Counted from the stretch's first letter, positions 16,890 to 28,165 are shown. The stretch is 64,000 bases of DNA from an uncultured Flavobacteriales bacterium (GCA_946480085.1 CAMLHZ010000004.1:1-64000); one strand, 5' to 3'. Program-made: numbers and translations. The notes: generated by a model from the letters alone, not told the origin.

Positions 16890-18248
16890 ATGAAGAAAAA
16901 GAACTACATCTATTCTGGATTTATTTTGGTTGCGTTGTCTCTCTCTGCTGCGCTTATCTCATCATGCGGATCTACAAAAGAGGAAGATGACCAAGTTATC
17001 GTAAGTGCGCCTCAAGGATTTCAGATTCCTCAATTATTGGAGCGTGAAAAAGACTTGTCTTATGATGAGTTTCTAAAGATTAAGGAAAAGTTCAACAAGT
17101 TATCGCTTGAATCAGAGAACAAAGACACCAAGTATGAAAGTTTAATTAAGCTTTCAGAAATTTACATTTACGAAGCTCGTGTTACAGGTGAACATCCTTA
17201 TTACTACAACGCGGCATTGTCAACACTCAATGAAACGTTAAAGGACACTAATAAATTAACTCCTGATCAGCATTTTACTGCTCTTTTTTACAAATCAACC
17301 GTTCAGTTGTCACAACATAAATTCAATGAGGCATTGATTACAGGCAAAAAAGCATTGGCATTGAACAATACAAATTCGGGGATTTACGGGGTTTTGGTAG
17401 ATGCAAACGTTGAAATTGGGAATTATAAAGAAGCAGTAGCTAATTGCGACAAAATGATCTCGATTCGTCCGGATTTACGTTCATACAGTAGAATCTCATA
17501 TTTAAGAGAAATCTATGGAGACTTGAAAGGCAGCATGAAATCTATGGAGCAAGCAATTGAAGCTGGTGCACCTTATTCAGAGTACAAATGCTGGACAATA
17601 GTAACCATGGGTAAAATGCTCGAAAACCACAATCAATTGGATTCTGCAATGGCTTACTACCAATTTGCTATGAAAGAGCGCGAAAATTATCCGTTTGGAA
17701 TTGCTGGAATGGCAAGTATTGAAGGAAAAAGAGGAAACTATGCAAAAGCAGATTCTCTTTACAGTGTGGCATTAAAAGCTGTTCCTGAAATTGGTTTCCT
17801 GATGGATAAAGCAAAATTGTATCAGGCACAAGGAAAAACAGCAGAAGTGAAGAAGTTGATCCCTGAAATTGAATCGATGTTCAAAGAAGATCTTGAATCG
17901 GGCCATAATGTAAACATGGAATACGCCTTTTTCCTAATGGATTTTAAGAAAGATTACAAAAGAGCTCTTAGTTTGGGACAACAGGAATATAAATCTCGTC
18001 CAAACAACATTGATGTAAACAAGCTTTTGGCATTCGCTTATTTCGCGAACGGTGACAAAGAAAAAGCAGCAAAACATATCAAGATTGCGATGAAGACCAA
18101 TAAACAAGATGGTGATTTGTATTGCATAAGTGGTTTGATAAACAACGACAAGAAACAAATCAAAAAAGCATTCCAGATCGATCCGTACCAAGACCATGTG
18201 TTTGTTGCTCGTGCGAAGAAAATGATCGGCGGAGGAGTTATTTCTTAA
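16890..18248 (+). CDS. TPR-repeat lipoprotein of the DUF4331 module
   Basis: A 452-residue lipoprotein (MKKKNYIYSGFILVALSLSAALISSC, lipobox ISSC, followed by an acidic linker EEDDQ). From about residue 50 it is all-helical with tetratricopeptide-like repeats, for example YYYNAALSTLNETL, EALITGKKALALNN, EAVANCDKMISIRPD, MAYYQFAMKERENYPFGIAGMASIEG, KADSLYSVALKAVP and KAAKHIKIAMKTNKQDGDLY. TPR domains bind partner proteins. Its stop is 11 bases before the TonB receptor start, so the two are almost certainly co-transcribed and probably act together at the envelope. No specific family name is offered. Confidence 0.8.
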   Translation: MKKKNYIYSGFILVALSLSAALISSCGSTKEEDDQVIVSAPQGFQIPQLLEREKDLSYDEFLKIKEKFNKLSLESENKDTKYESLIKLSEIYIYEARVTGEHPYYYNAALSTLNETLKDTNKLTPDQHFTALFYKSTVQLSQHKFNEALITGKKALALNNTNSGIYGVLVDANVEIGNYKEAVANCDKMISIRPDLRSYSRISYLREIYGDLKGSMKSMEQAIEAGAPYSEYKCWTIVTMGKMLENHNQLDSAMAYYQFAMKERENYPFGIAGMASIEGKRGNYAKADSLYSVALKAVPEIGFLMDKAKLYQAQGKTAEVKKLIPEIESMFKEDLESGHNVNMEYAFFLMDFKKDYKRALSLGQQEYKSRPNNIDVNKLLAFAYFANGDKEKAAKHIKIAMKTNKQDGDLYCISGLINNDKKQIKKAFQIDPYQDHVFVARAKKMIGGGVIS

Positions 18249-18259
18249 AGCCGGAAATT

Positions 18260-20527
18260 ATGAAAGCTTACTACTCTTTTGCCCGAAACGGCAGGCATCT
18301 TTTGTGCCTAATTACAACTGTTCTGTTTTCCAATCTGGGGTTTTCTCATGGTATTAACGGAATTGTTACTGATCAGCAATCACAAGGAATACCTGGTGCC
18401 AGGGTGACGTTAATAGGCGACAACAAAATAAGCGTTAGTAACGGTTTAGGTGAATTCGTTCTAACCGATGTTCACTTAGGCGACTCTATTTCTATTGAAA
18501 GTAAAGGTTATCAAAAACGCCTATTCCTCATTGATAACGAATCTTATTTTGAGGCAAACTTTCAATTTCAATTGTTTGAGAACGCTACTGAATTAAGCGA
18601 AGTTCAAATTACGGGAAACAAAACGCAACTCACACAAAGCGCCAATATCAATTTAACACTTCAACCTGTTCGATCAGCACAGGAATTGCTGACATTGGTT
18701 CCAGGATTGTTTGTTGCGCAACATGCTGGTGGTGGCAAAGCAGAACAACTCTTTCTTCGCGGTTTTGATATTGATCATGGAACGGACGTTGCACTTTCGT
18801 TGGACGGAATGCCGGTAAATATGGTTTCACATGCACATGGTCAGGGTTATGCCGATTTTCACTTTGTGATGCCAGAAGTGATTGATAAGATCAACTTCGA
18901 AAAAGGTCCGTACGATGTTACAAAAGGAAACTTAGCTACGGCAGGTTCAGTTGATTTTCAAACGAGAGAACAACTGAAAAACAGTTTCGTGGCAATGGAA
19001 TATGGTATGTTTCAGCAAAAGAAAATAACTGCAGGAGTAAAAATATTGGAAACTCAGAAAAGTAATGCTTATCTCGCTACCGATTATTTGCAAACCAATA
19101 ACTATTTTGATTCACCTCAGGACTTTAAGCGCATTAACCTGTATGGTAAATATTCAGCCATAATTTCTCCGAATACGAAAATCAATATCTCTGCTTCCAT
19201 TTTTCAAAGTAGTTGGAATGCCTCGGGACAGATTCCTGAAAGAGCGGTGAAAGACAATACCATTACACGATTTGGAGCGATAGACAATACCGAGGGTGGA
19301 AATACGGGAAGATCCAATCTTCAATTGGGAATCATACACAGGATCAATTCTACTTCTTCCCTGAAAAGTGACCTCTTCGTTTCGAGCTATAATTTTTCGC
19401 TTTATTCCAACTTCACTTTCTTTTTGGAAGACTCTATAAACGGTGATCAGATTCATCAATATGAGAACCGTAAAGTGTATGGTGGAAAAACGGAATACAA
19501 AAAAACATATACCCTTAAGAACGACGCAATATTCAGTTTTACAGGTGGTGCTGGTTTCCGCTATGACGACATTAGCAACATTGGATTAGCTCAAACCCTT
19601 GGTCGTACGGTTTTGAGAAACCAAATTCAATTGGGGAACTTGAACGAAACGAATTTGTTCGGATATATTTCCGGGAAAATGGAAATCAAACGTTTCGTTC
19701 TGAATGCAGCTTTACGTTCAGACAACATCAATTTCTATTACAACAATTTGAAAGACAGTGTATATCAGCCAAAAAGTATTAGTCAAACTGTTCTTTTACC
19801 AAAACTATCCTTGTTGTTTAATGCCACAGAAAACGTACAACTTTACGTTAAATCCGGAGTTGGATTCCATTCAAATGATGCACGAATCCTGCTTGCTACT
19901 GAAAGCTTGACAAAAAAAGCATTGCCGCTTGCCTATGGAACAGATGTAGGCGCTTCCTGGAAAATCACGAAAAATCTGCTTTTCAATGGTGCCTTGTGGT
20001 ATTTATTTTCGGAACAAGAGTTTGTTTATGTGGGAGACGCTGGGGTTGTAGAACCAAGTGGTCGTTCACAACGTTATGGAATAGATGCCGGAGTTACATT
20101 TCAACCGTACAAGTGGTTGTTCTTGTATTCGAATTTCAATTATTCTCATGCCAGATCAGTTGACGAACCAGCAGGTCAAAACTATATTCCACTTGCTCCT
20201 GTTTACACCTCTGATGGAAAAGTACAATTGAATTTCAAAAATGGAATTTTCACCACTTTTTCTTACCGTTATTTAGGAGACAGAGCTGCAATCGAAGACA
20301 ACAGCATAGTTGCTAAAGGTTATATGGTAAACGATTTCACGATTGGCTACCAACGCTCCTCATTTGTCTTTACGGCTATTGTAAACAACGTGTTTAACGT
20401 TCAATGGAATGAGACACAGTTTTTAACTGAATCACGTCTTAAAAACGAAGCTGAACCTGTTTCTGAAATTCATTTCACACCTGGAGCTCCGTTTACCCTC
20501 AGATTGCAACTGAAGTTTCTTTTCTAA
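18260..20527 (+). CDS. TonB-dependent outer-membrane receptor with carboxypeptidase-regulatory-like domain
   Basis: A 755-residue receptor. The start at 18260 gives a signal peptide ending in LGFSHG. Starts further upstream in the same frame only overlap the TPR gene. Residues about 32-100 form a CarboxypepD_reg-like domain (GIVTDQQSQGIPGARVTLIG, ISVSNGLGEFVLTDV). The plug follows (ELLTLVPGLFVAQHAGGGKAEQLFLRGFDIDHGTDVALSLDGMPVNM), then a 22-strand-type barrel ending LRLQLKFLF with terminal Phe. The plug has the unusual His-rich segment VSHAHGQGYADFHF. Such receptors import scarce ligands using TonB energy. The substrate is unknown, but the His residues and the possible metal-binding DUF4331 neighbours make a metal or metallo-ligand a reasonable guess. 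Confidence 0.9.
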   Translation: MKAYYSFARNGRHLLCLITTVLFSNLGFSHGINGIVTDQQSQGIPGARVTLIGDNKISVSNGLGEFVLTDVHLGDSISIESKGYQKRLFLIDNESYFEANFQFQLFENATELSEVQITGNKTQLTQSANINLTLQPVRSAQELLTLVPGLFVAQHAGGGKAEQLFLRGFDIDHGTDVALSLDGMPVNMVSHAHGQGYADFHFVMPEVIDKINFEKGPYDVTKGNLATAGSVDFQTREQLKNSFVAMEYGMFQQKKITAGVKILETQKSNAYLATDYLQTNNYFDSPQDFKRINLYGKYSAIISPNTKINISASIFQSSWNASGQIPERAVKDNTITRFGAIDNTEGGNTGRSNLQLGIIHRINSTSSLKSDLFVSSYNFSLYSNFTFFLEDSINGDQIHQYENRKVYGGKTEYKKTYTLKNDAIFSFTGGAGFRYDDISNIGLAQTLGRTVLRNQIQLGNLNETNLFGYISGKMEIKRFVLNAALRSDNINFYYNNLKDSVYQPKSISQTVLLPKLSLLFNATENVQLYVKSGVGFHSNDARILLATESLTKKALPLAYGTDVGASWKITKNLLFNGALWYLFSEQEFVYVGDAGVVEPSGRSQRYGIDAGVTFQPYKWLFLYSNFNYSHARSVDEPAGQNYIPLAPVYTSDGKVQLNFKNGIFTTFSYRYLGDRAAIEDNSIVAKGYMVNDFTIGYQRSSFVFTAIVNNVFNVQWNETQFLTESRLKNEAEPVSEIHFTPGAPFTLRLQLKFLF

Positions 20528-20545
20528 TCAGAACATTCCATAAAA

Positions 20546-20586
20546 CAAAAAGTCCGCTGTATCTAAATGACACAGCGGACTTTTTT
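20546..20586. terminator. Bidirectional terminator between the TonB receptor and atpA
   Basis: A 10-bp perfect stem AGTCCGCTGT / ACAGCGGACT (20551-20560 and 20572-20581) with A residues before and six T residues after. It ends both the receptor operon and the atpB-A operon. Confidence 0.9.
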
Positions 20587-20608
20587 ATATGCTCTACTAA
20601 GTGTAATC

Positions 20609-22183
20609 TTAATATTTCGAAGCGATTTCTTTCGCTACTTTTCCTAGAACATCTGTGTCAGCATCTTCGTATTTACCAGCTTTCAAACGAACCAAAACAT
20701 CTGAATGTTTCGCCTCTAAGAAATCAAGGTATTCTTTTTCGAATTCTTTCACCTTGTTCACAGGAACGTTTTGCATCAATCCTTTTGTTCCAACGTAGAT
20801 GATAGCAATTTGCTTTTCTACCGGGAATGGATCACCTTCAGCTTGTTTCAAGATCTCCAAGTTACGAGCACCTTTATCAAGTACTGACTTCGTTGCAGCA
20901 TCCAAATCAGAACCGAACTTAGCGAACGCTTCCAACTCACGGTACTGAGCTTGGTCAAGCTTCAATGTACCTGCTACTTTCTTCATCGATTTGATTTGCG
21001 CGTTACCTCCTACACGAGATACAGAGATACCAACGTTAATCGCCGGACGGATACCTGCGTTGAACAAGTCACCTTCCAAGAAAATTTGTCCGTCAGTAAT
21101 CGAAATTACGTTTGTTGGAATGTACGCAGAAACGTCACCCGCTTGTGTTTCGATAATTGGAAGTGCAGTCAATGAACCACCACCTTTAACGATTCCTTTC
21201 AAAGATTCAGGAAGGTCGTTCATTTGTTTCGCGATTGTATCATCAGCGATGATTTTCGCAGCACGCTCCAATAAACGAGAGTGAAGGTAGAATACGTCAC
21301 CTGGGTAAGCCTCACGACCTGGAGGACGACGTAACAATAGAGAAACCTCACGGTAAGCAACTGCTTGCTTAGAAAGGTCATCAAATACGATAAGAGCAGG
21401 ACGTCCTGAATCACGGAAGAACTCACCGATTGCAGCACCCGTCATTGGAGCATAGAACTGCATTGGAGCCGGATCAGAAGCGTTAGCTGCTACGATTACC
21501 GTATAAGCCATTGCACCTGCATCTTCTAATTTTTTATAGATTCCCGCTACTGTTGAACCTTTTTGTCCTATGGCAACATAGATACAGAAAACAGGTTCTC
21601 CACGGTCATAAAATTCTTTTTGATTGATAATTGTATCGATCGCCACAGTTGTTTTACCTGTTTGACGGTCACCAATAATCAACTCACGTTGTCCACGACC
21701 AACTGGAATCATTGCATCAATTGCTTTGATACCCGTTTGTAAAGGCTCAGTTACCGGTTGACGGAAAATTACCCCCGGAGCTTTACGCTCGATTGGCATT
21801 TCGTACAACTGACCTGTGATTGGACCTTTACCGTCGATTGGGTTACCTAAAGTATCCACAACACGACCAACAACACCTTCACCAACATTAACAGAAGCAA
21901 TACGTCCTAAACGTTTTACAGTATCTCCTTCTTTTACAGCCGAAGAACGTCCAAGCAATACAGCTCCTACGTTATCTTCTTCCAAGTTCAAAGCGATTCC
22001 CTGAAGTCCACCATCGAACTCAATCAATTCACCATATTGTACACCTTTCAAACCGTAAACGCGTGCAATACCGTCACCAATTTGAAGTACAGTACCTACT
22101 TCTTGCAATTCTGCCTCCGAACGGAACCCTGATAATTGCTCTCTTAAAATTGCAGAAACTTCTGCTGGTTTAACATCTGCCAT
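20609..22183 (-). CDS. atpA: ATP synthase F1 alpha subunit
   Basis: A 524-residue alpha subunit, the non-catalytic nucleotide-binding part of F1. It contains Walker [10 protein letters not shown] (about residues 170-178), the [48 protein letters not shown] block and [37 protein letters not shown]. The N-terminus [17 protein letters not shown] is the OSCP-contacting helix. It is the last gene of the operon atpB-E-F-H-A. atpG, its usual downstream neighbour, lies beyond the inserted DUF4331/TonB module. Confidence 0.98.
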   Translation of the reverse strand: MADVKPAEVSAILREQLSGFRSEAELQEVGTVLQIGDGIARVYGLKGVQYGELIEFDGGLQGIALNLEEDNVGAVLLGRSSAVKEGDTVKRLGRIASVNVGEGVVGRVVDTLGNPIDGKGPITGQLYEMPIERKAPGVIFRQPVTEPLQTGIKAIDAMIPVGRGQRELIIGDRQTGKTTVAIDTIINQKEFYDRGEPVFCIYVAIGQKGSTVAGIYKKLEDAGAMAYTVIVAANASDPAPMQFYAPMTGAAIGEFFRDSGRPALIVFDDLSKQAVAYREVSLLLRRPPGREAYPGDVFYLHSRLLERAAKIIADDTIAKQMNDLPESLKGIVKGGGSLTALPIIETQAGDVSAYIPTNVISITDGQIFLEGDLFNAGIRPAINVGISVSRVGGNAQIKSMKKVAGTLKLDQAQYRELEAFAKFGSDLDAATKSVLDKGARNLEILKQAEGDPFPVEKQIAIIYVGTKGLMQNVPVNKVKEFEKEYLDFLEAKHSDVLVRLKAGKYEDADTDVLGKVAKEIASKY

Positions 22184-22210
22184 GTTTTTCTTGTTTTGTA
22201 GCGTTAACTA

Positions 22211-22744
22211 CTATTTTGTTAAACGTGTTTTTAATTGTCCTAATTGAGACGCCACTGACGCATCAATTTGAGTATCGCCCATACGAACGATGAAACCACC
22301 GATTAAATCAGGGTTCAATTCTTCTGTCACCTCCAAAGTTCCTTTTACAGACTTTTCAAGGTTACTCAAAATTGTTTTCTTTACACCAGCATCCAGTGGC
22401 TTAGCGCTCACTAATTTTACTGGAACAATTCCTTTATATTCTTTCAGTTGTGCATCAAAAGAAGCAGCGATTTGTGGCAATAAGCCCTCACGACGGTTCT
22501 TAACGATCAACTCCACAAAAGACTTCGTTACTTTATCAAACTGATCAAAGACTGCATTCAAAACAGCAATCTTCTTATCTGCCTTTACAATCGGACTTTC
22601 AAGCATCAGCTCTAAGTCATGATTTTCAGCACAAACTTCAGCCATAAACTTCATATCTGCTGCAATCGTATCCAAGTTCCCTTGCTCTATTGCTAAATCC
22701 AATAGTGCCTGAGAATAACGAGATGCTGATTTTGAACTTTTCAT
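22211..22744 (-). CDS. atpH: ATP synthase F1 delta subunit
   Basis: A 177-residue delta/OSCP subunit linking F1 to the peripheral stalk. It is recognised by the N-terminal helical bundle start RYSQALLDLAIEQGNLDTIAADM, the central FVELIVKNRREGLLPQIAASFDAQ and the C-terminal LNPDLIGGFIVRMGDTQIDASVASQLGQLKTRL, which matches the conserved GG..+.GD...DgSv...L..L signature. It is located between atpF (8 bases upstream) and atpA. Confidence 0.96.
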   Translation of the reverse strand: MKSSKSASRYSQALLDLAIEQGNLDTIAADMKFMAEVCAENHDLELMLESPIVKADKKIAVLNAVFDQFDKVTKSFVELIVKNRREGLLPQIAASFDAQLKEYKGIVPVKLVSAKPLDAGVKKTILSNLEKSVKGTLEVTEELNPDLIGGFIVRMGDTQIDASVASQLGQLKTRLTK

Positions 22745-22752
22745 GCTTGTTC

Positions 22753-23247
22753 TTAGTTCATGTTAATATCTCCAGCCAATTTCTCAGCCAGAGCTTTTTG
22801 TTTGTCATCAGAAGATAACTCACCGCGAATAATTTTCTCAGCGATCTCCAATGAAATTGAAGCAACTTGCGTTTTCAATTCTGAAATAGCCGCAGCTTTC
22901 TCAGCATTGATACTTACACGAGCAGCCTCAACAATTTTAGTCGCTTCCGACTTAGCGTCGTTCTTAGCAGCTTCAACCATTCTAGTTGCCACTTCTTTTG
23001 CATCCTTAACGATAGCATCACGTTCAGCACGAGCTTCTTTCAACAAGTTCTCGTTTGCCGCTTGCAGTGCAGTCATTTCTGCTTTTGTTTTCTCAGCCAA
23101 TTCTAAAGCATCAGAAATTTTCTTCTCACGAGCGTTAACAGAAGATAAGATTGGTTTCCAAATGAACTTCGTTAAGATAAACATCAAGATAACGAAGATT
23201 ATTCCTGTCCAAACTAATAATCCTAAATCTGGTGTAATTAAATTCAT
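22753..23247 (-). CDS. atpF: ATP synthase F0 b subunit
   Basis: A 164-residue b subunit. It has one N-terminal membrane span (residues about 8-27, LGLLVWTGIIFVILMFILTKF) and then a long charged, Ala/Glu/Lys-rich helix (REKKISDALELAEKTKAEMTAL to LAEKLAGDINMN) that dimerises as the peripheral stalk. The WKPI motif after the membrane span (FIWKPILSSVNARE) is typical of bacterial b subunits. It lies in order within the atp operon. Confidence 0.96.
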   Translation of the reverse strand: MNLITPDLGLLVWTGIIFVILMFILTKFIWKPILSSVNAREKKISDALELAEKTKAEMTALQAANENLLKEARAERDAIVKDAKEVATRMVEAAKNDAKSEATKIVEAARVSINAEKAAAISELKTQVASISLEIAEKIIRGELSSDDKQKALAEKLAGDINMN

Positions 23248-23325
23248 AATTTCTATTTAAACTTTTTAATTCTAATTAAAGGTTTTGTTGCAGCCAACCG
23301 CCACAACAAAACCTTCAAAATTCTA

Positions 23326-24668
<1,343 letters not shown>

Positions 24669-24707
24669 CGCTTTAAAATTCTTTAATTAAAAACCTGAAT
24701 TTTGGCG

Positions 24708-24715
24708 CAAAGGTA
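24708..24715 (-). promoter_or_regulatory. -7 box (TACCTTTG) of the atpB-E-F-H-A operon
   Basis: A perfect TAnnTTTG match on the minus strand, 40 bases upstream of the atpB ATG. It lies in the 170-base gap that separates atpB from the AtpI-like gene. Confidence 0.65.
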
Positions 24716-24840
24716 GTCAATCTTTCAGAAACACCAAGAATTTATCGTGAAGATTTCAGTGTTTAAGCAAAGGTTTTTTCGTTTTGATGTTAAAACAGGA
24801 AAAATCGTCGACGGAATTACTTTTTTGAAGTGAATTGAGC

Positions 24841-25203
24841 CTAATTTTTGTTCAATTCTTTTATGAGCAGAACACTCTGAGCAGCAAGAGATACAACGAA
24901 AGCAATTAGAAAATGAACTGCAATAGGTTTAAATTCATCGCTGGCAGCAAATCGGGCAAAAAGAATAAAACCTAAGGCACCCAAAATCTGAATAGTCGTT
25001 GCAATAATGTACTGCTGAGTTCTTCCGTAAGTATCTGAGGTTGGTTTAGCAGTGCTAATATAAGTTCCTAAACCTACCACTGCAACTCCAATAACAACTG
25101 AGAAAAGAACCAGCGGATGTTTGATACCATTAAAAAACACTCCAACTATTACACAATAAACAATTGCCCAAATGGCAAGGACGATAAACGTCTTATTTCT
25201 CAT
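24841..25203 (-). CDS. Four-helix membrane protein in the AtpI position
   Basis: A 120-residue integral membrane protein with four predicted spans (VLAIWAIVYCVIVGVFF, LVLFSVVIGVAVVGLGTYI, IIATTIQILGALGFILFA, VHFLIAFVVSLAAQSVLLI). It overlaps atpZ by 11 bases and precedes atpB, the place held by AtpI in many atp operons. AtpI assists c-ring assembly. I infer a related role from position and topology only, because no sequence motif of AtpI is evident. Confidence 0.6.
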   Translation of the reverse strand: MRNKTFIVLAIWAIVYCVIVGVFFNGIKHPLVLFSVVIGVAVVGLGTYISTAKPTSDTYGRTQQYIIATTIQILGALGFILFARFAASDEFKPIAVHFLIAFVVSLAAQSVLLIKELNKN

Positions 25204-25420
25204 TTTCCTGATCTTTCGAAAGTTGAATAACTTCCCTTATGATTAAATAAACTGCTGTTACAACTCCAAAAAGTGAGAATCCGACTTTATACCAAATTCC
25301 TTCCGGACTAAACTTATCCTGCAGATAAACTCCCAGCCAAACCATTCCACCGATGATGGCTCCCATTTGAATTCCAACGGATGTGAAACGAAGATAAACG
25401 TTGTCTTTGAATTTTGACAT
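25193..25420 (-). CDS. atpZ: AtpZ/AtpI family small membrane protein
   Basis: A 75-residue protein with two membrane helices (SVGIQMGAIIGGMVWLGVYLQDKF and GIWYKVGFSLFGVVTAVYLIIREV) and a charged tail (QLSKDQENEK). The first helix followed by a G-x-x-x-x-D-K-x-F turn is the usual AtpZ (F0F1-ATPase assembly/Mg2+ uptake) pattern. It is positioned upstream of the atp genes and downstream of sprE, the arrangement I know from flavobacteria, though a bactofilin gene often found here is absent. Confidence 0.75.
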   Translation of the reverse strand: MSKFKDNVYLRFTSVGIQMGAIIGGMVWLGVYLQDKFSPEGIWYKVGFSLFGVVTAVYLIIREVIQLSKDQENEK

Positions 25421-25448
25421 AACTCTTAATATGAATTATCAACAAACC

Positions 25449-25476
25449 AATTATCAAGTGAATTTACTTGATAATT
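25449..25476. repeat. Perfect 11-bp inverted repeat between sprE and atpZ
   Basis: AATTATCAAGT and ACTTGATAATT flank a 6-base GAATTT centre. There is no T run on the minus strand after it, so it is not an obvious intrinsic terminator for sprE. It may be an mRNA processing or attenuation hairpin between sprE and atpZ, or an operator. Confidence 0.5.
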
Positions 25477-25501
25477 GACAATTATTCAATTCATAATTCC
25501 G

Positions 25502-28165
25502 TTAATAATACTCATCAAAGAAAATTTCGTACTCAGCCAATTTCTGAGTTTCGAAAAGCACTTTGAAATTACTTTCAGTAAGATACAAAATTTTGAAATT
25601 CTGCATGTCAAGTAAGTGTTTTCTTGTACGCTTGTAAGTGCTGTAATAATCTCGCGCACGACTTTCATCCTTAAAATCCTTTACAACGATCACAGACTCA
25701 TCTTTCAGGATCTTAGAACTTGTATTCAAAGCATCTTTCCCGAAAAACTCTCTGTTGAACTCCACAACGCGGGTCTTAGCAACATTGTTATTCACTTTTT
25801 CAGTAAGGAAAATGACCATTACCAATTTTTCTTTATCCGAATAAGTAAAGGTCCCTTTTTTAGGCGTAAGATCCACCAAAGTATTTGTTGAATATCCTTT
25901 TTCAATAATATCCTTCATTTCCTTCGCCTTCTTAGCTTCGTCGGTACCAGGAAACTTAGCGATCAATTCATCCAAAGTTGGAAGTAATGTTTTCTTGTCT
26001 TCGTTCAATTTCGCCTGAGCAAAGGCTTTCAACAAATAATATTTCGCCAGGAATGGGTTCTCTTTATCGTTATCAATAATGTTATTGGCATTGGTGATCA
26101 CCGGATAGAACAATCCGCGCTCATAACGATCCAAATCTTTCAGATAATCCATTTCCGTTTGCTTAGCGCGCTCACGTTTCTTAATGAAATACTCCGGATC
26201 TCTTAAGTAACCAGCGTAATCAGAAGTTGGATAATTGATAAGAATGAAATCTTTCTTGGTTTCTGCAGTTGGATGTCCGGCTCCATACATTCTGTAGATC
26301 TGATATGCTGCAGAAAGTTTGAAATCAGTTGACCAAGGTTTGTCAATAATCGCCTGATATTGCGTTTCTGCCAAATTATTTTCATTCAACTGTTCCTGAT
26401 AAATTTTACCAGCGTCGAACAATGCCGAAACCAATTTCTCTCTGGAAGCCTCTACTGCCGAATCACCGTTCGGAACATTTGCCAACAACATTTCGGGTGT
26501 TAGTGAGTCCAAAGCTGCTACCACCGTTGGATCCTCTGTTTTTGGAACAGAATCTGTTCCTTCTTCAACAAAAGTAGCCATCACAATTTTCTCAGATCGA
26601 CGCCAATCGTCTTCATTTTCTCTGGTTCCCCATTGACGTTTAAATTCTTCCAATCCGGTTTCCTTGGCTTTATCGTTACCCCAATACGATTTGGACGTAT
26701 TGTTTTTGCTGGCTGCGGCAGCTTGCTGTTCCTGAATAATTGCCAAACGAGCGGCGTCTTGTTCTTTTTTCAATTTATCTTCAGCCTTCAACTGTGCAAT
26801 TACTTTCTCTGCAAATGCATATTGATCGCCATCCGACATTGCTGAAATTCGCAATAAACTGTCTTGAAGATTAGCCGTTTCAATAGCGATAACTAAGCTT
26901 TCCAGTTTGGATGCCTTGTTTTTTACACCTTCATAATTCGGATAAGTTTCAGGAATCACTCGCGCACAGCTATCGTAATACTTTTGAGCACGGTAATAAT
27001 CCTTCTTCACAAAATAAATATCACCAAGCTGCTCGTAAGACATTCCTTGCTGACGTTTATTACTCATGCTGTAAAGCGCAGATTTCGTGAAATTCTCAAT
27101 GGTTTTAGGCTCGTCTCCTTCGTTCTTGGAAATTAGTGCAAGCGTGTAATAGATCTGATCTTTAAACTCCGCGTTTTTGGTATCGCGAAGCATTCTGTTC
27201 AATTCTTGCTTTGTTTTCTCACCACCCGAGTTCAATGCATTTTTCAAACGCGCATTAAACGCCATTTCGTAAGGCGGATTGTATTTCAACGACTTTGAAT
27301 AGTGCAGTGCTGCGTTTCCTCTATCGCCTTTATCTTCATACAACTGTCCAAGAATAAAATGAATTCTAGCACGCGGATGTTTCTTTTTCGCAGCAAGCAA
27401 TGCTTCTTCCAAAAACTTGATCTCGTCTTCTTTATTCCCTCTTTTCTCAGCAAGAAGTGCTTTTGTAAATGGCAAATCGAAATTCAGGCTTTTTGGAAAC
27501 TCAGGCTCCTTTTTAGCTGCATCCTCTTTACTTTTGCTCTTTTTGGTATACTTCGATTTTTTCTTTTTCGGCTCTTTACTGTCCTTACCACCTTCAGACT
27601 TCTCTTTAATTTCGTCCAAATGATCCAAAGCGAATCCGGCTTCAGTATAATTTCCTTGCTGAATAAATGTACGCGCCATCCACATTTCAGCCAATAGCTT
27701 GGTTTTATCACCAACAAAAAAACGGTTGATGTAAGAGAAATTCTTCAACGCTCCGTCGTAATCTCTTCTGTAATAAGAAGCAACTCCAATGGTCAGCCAG
27801 TTTTCGTCTATCCAATTGTTGTATTCGCTTTTCTTTGCTGAAGGTTTTTCCATTGACGGCATGGCATGACGCTGAATTACCTTCGTACATTTCGCAATGG
27901 CTGTATCAATTGGAGTATAATAGTTCTTCACCTCTTCATCATTCGGAAGTGGAGCAATAACCAATATTTTATAATAATCTTCTTTTAATCCGGAGCGATA
28001 GTTAGTCAGTGCTGTATTCAGCAAGTCATTCGCATTAAAATAACCGTTGTAATGCGCTGTAGCCCCGTGATAGCTTCTGCTAATAAAGGTATTACGCTCA
28101 GTAGAACATGCTACTAAGACAACAAAAATCCCTAATGCAAAGGCCTTGAACAATTTACTTTTCAT
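25502..28165 (-). CDS. sprE: T9SS component SprE/PorW (TPR lipoprotein)
   Basis: An 887-residue lipoprotein (MKSKLFKAFALGIFVVLVACSTERNTFISRSYH) close to the usual SprE length. After the lipobox (LVAC), STERNTFISRSYHGATAHYNGYFNANDLL matches the conserved SprE/PorW opening. The rest is built of TPR-like helices (NPPYEMAFNARLKNAL, YSMSNKRQQGMSYEQLGDIYFVKKDYYRAQKYYD, YPNYEGVKNKASKLE) with a Lys-rich insert near residue 200 (EPKKKKSKYTKKSKSK). SprE/PorW is required for T9SS function and gliding in flavobacteria. It would serve the sorting-domain proteins found in this window. The placement upstream of atp genes fits known flavobacterial synteny. Confidence 0.88.
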   Translation of the reverse strand: MKSKLFKAFALGIFVVLVACSTERNTFISRSYHGATAHYNGYFNANDLLNTALTNYRSGLKEDYYKILVIAPLPNDEEVKNYYTPIDTAIAKCTKVIQRHAMPSMEKPSAKKSEYNNWIDENWLTIGVASYYRRDYDGALKNFSYINRFFVGDKTKLLAEMWMARTFIQQGNYTEAGFALDHLDEIKEKSEGGKDSKEPKKKKSKYTKKSKSKEDAAKKEPEFPKSLNFDLPFTKALLAEKRGNKEDEIKFLEEALLAAKKKHPRARIHFILGQLYEDKGDRGNAALHYSKSLKYNPPYEMAFNARLKNALNSGGEKTKQELNRMLRDTKNAEFKDQIYYTLALISKNEGDEPKTIENFTKSALYSMSNKRQQGMSYEQLGDIYFVKKDYYRAQKYYDSCARVIPETYPNYEGVKNKASKLESLVIAIETANLQDSLLRISAMSDGDQYAFAEKVIAQLKAEDKLKKEQDAARLAIIQEQQAAAASKNNTSKSYWGNDKAKETGLEEFKRQWGTRENEDDWRRSEKIVMATFVEEGTDSVPKTEDPTVVAALDSLTPEMLLANVPNGDSAVEASREKLVSALFDAGKIYQEQLNENNLAETQYQAIIDKPWSTDFKLSAAYQIYRMYGAGHPTAETKKDFILINYPTSDYAGYLRDPEYFIKKRERAKQTEMDYLKDLDRYERGLFYPVITNANNIIDNDKENPFLAKYYLLKAFAQAKLNEDKKTLLPTLDELIAKFPGTDEAKKAKEMKDIIEKGYSTNTLVDLTPKKGTFTYSDKEKLVMVIFLTEKVNNNVAKTRVVEFNREFFGKDALNTSSKILKDESVIVVKDFKDESRARDYYSTYKRTRKHLLDMQNFKILYLTESNFKVLFETQKLAEYEIFFDEYY

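Noticed and set aside
16672..16893. 73-codon open frame between the second DUF4331 gene and the TPR gene
   Set aside because: It begins on the terminator hairpin of the preceding operon and has no coding character.
18122..18259. Longer N-terminus for the TonB receptor
   Set aside because: It overlaps the TPR gene in another frame and has no signal peptide. The ATG at 18260 gives a proper signal sequence.
22760..23260. 166-codon open frame on the plus strand opposite atpF
   Set aside because: It is an antisense shadow of the Ala/Glu/Lys-rich b subunit. It shows low-complexity Ala/Ser composition, no promoter and no domain.
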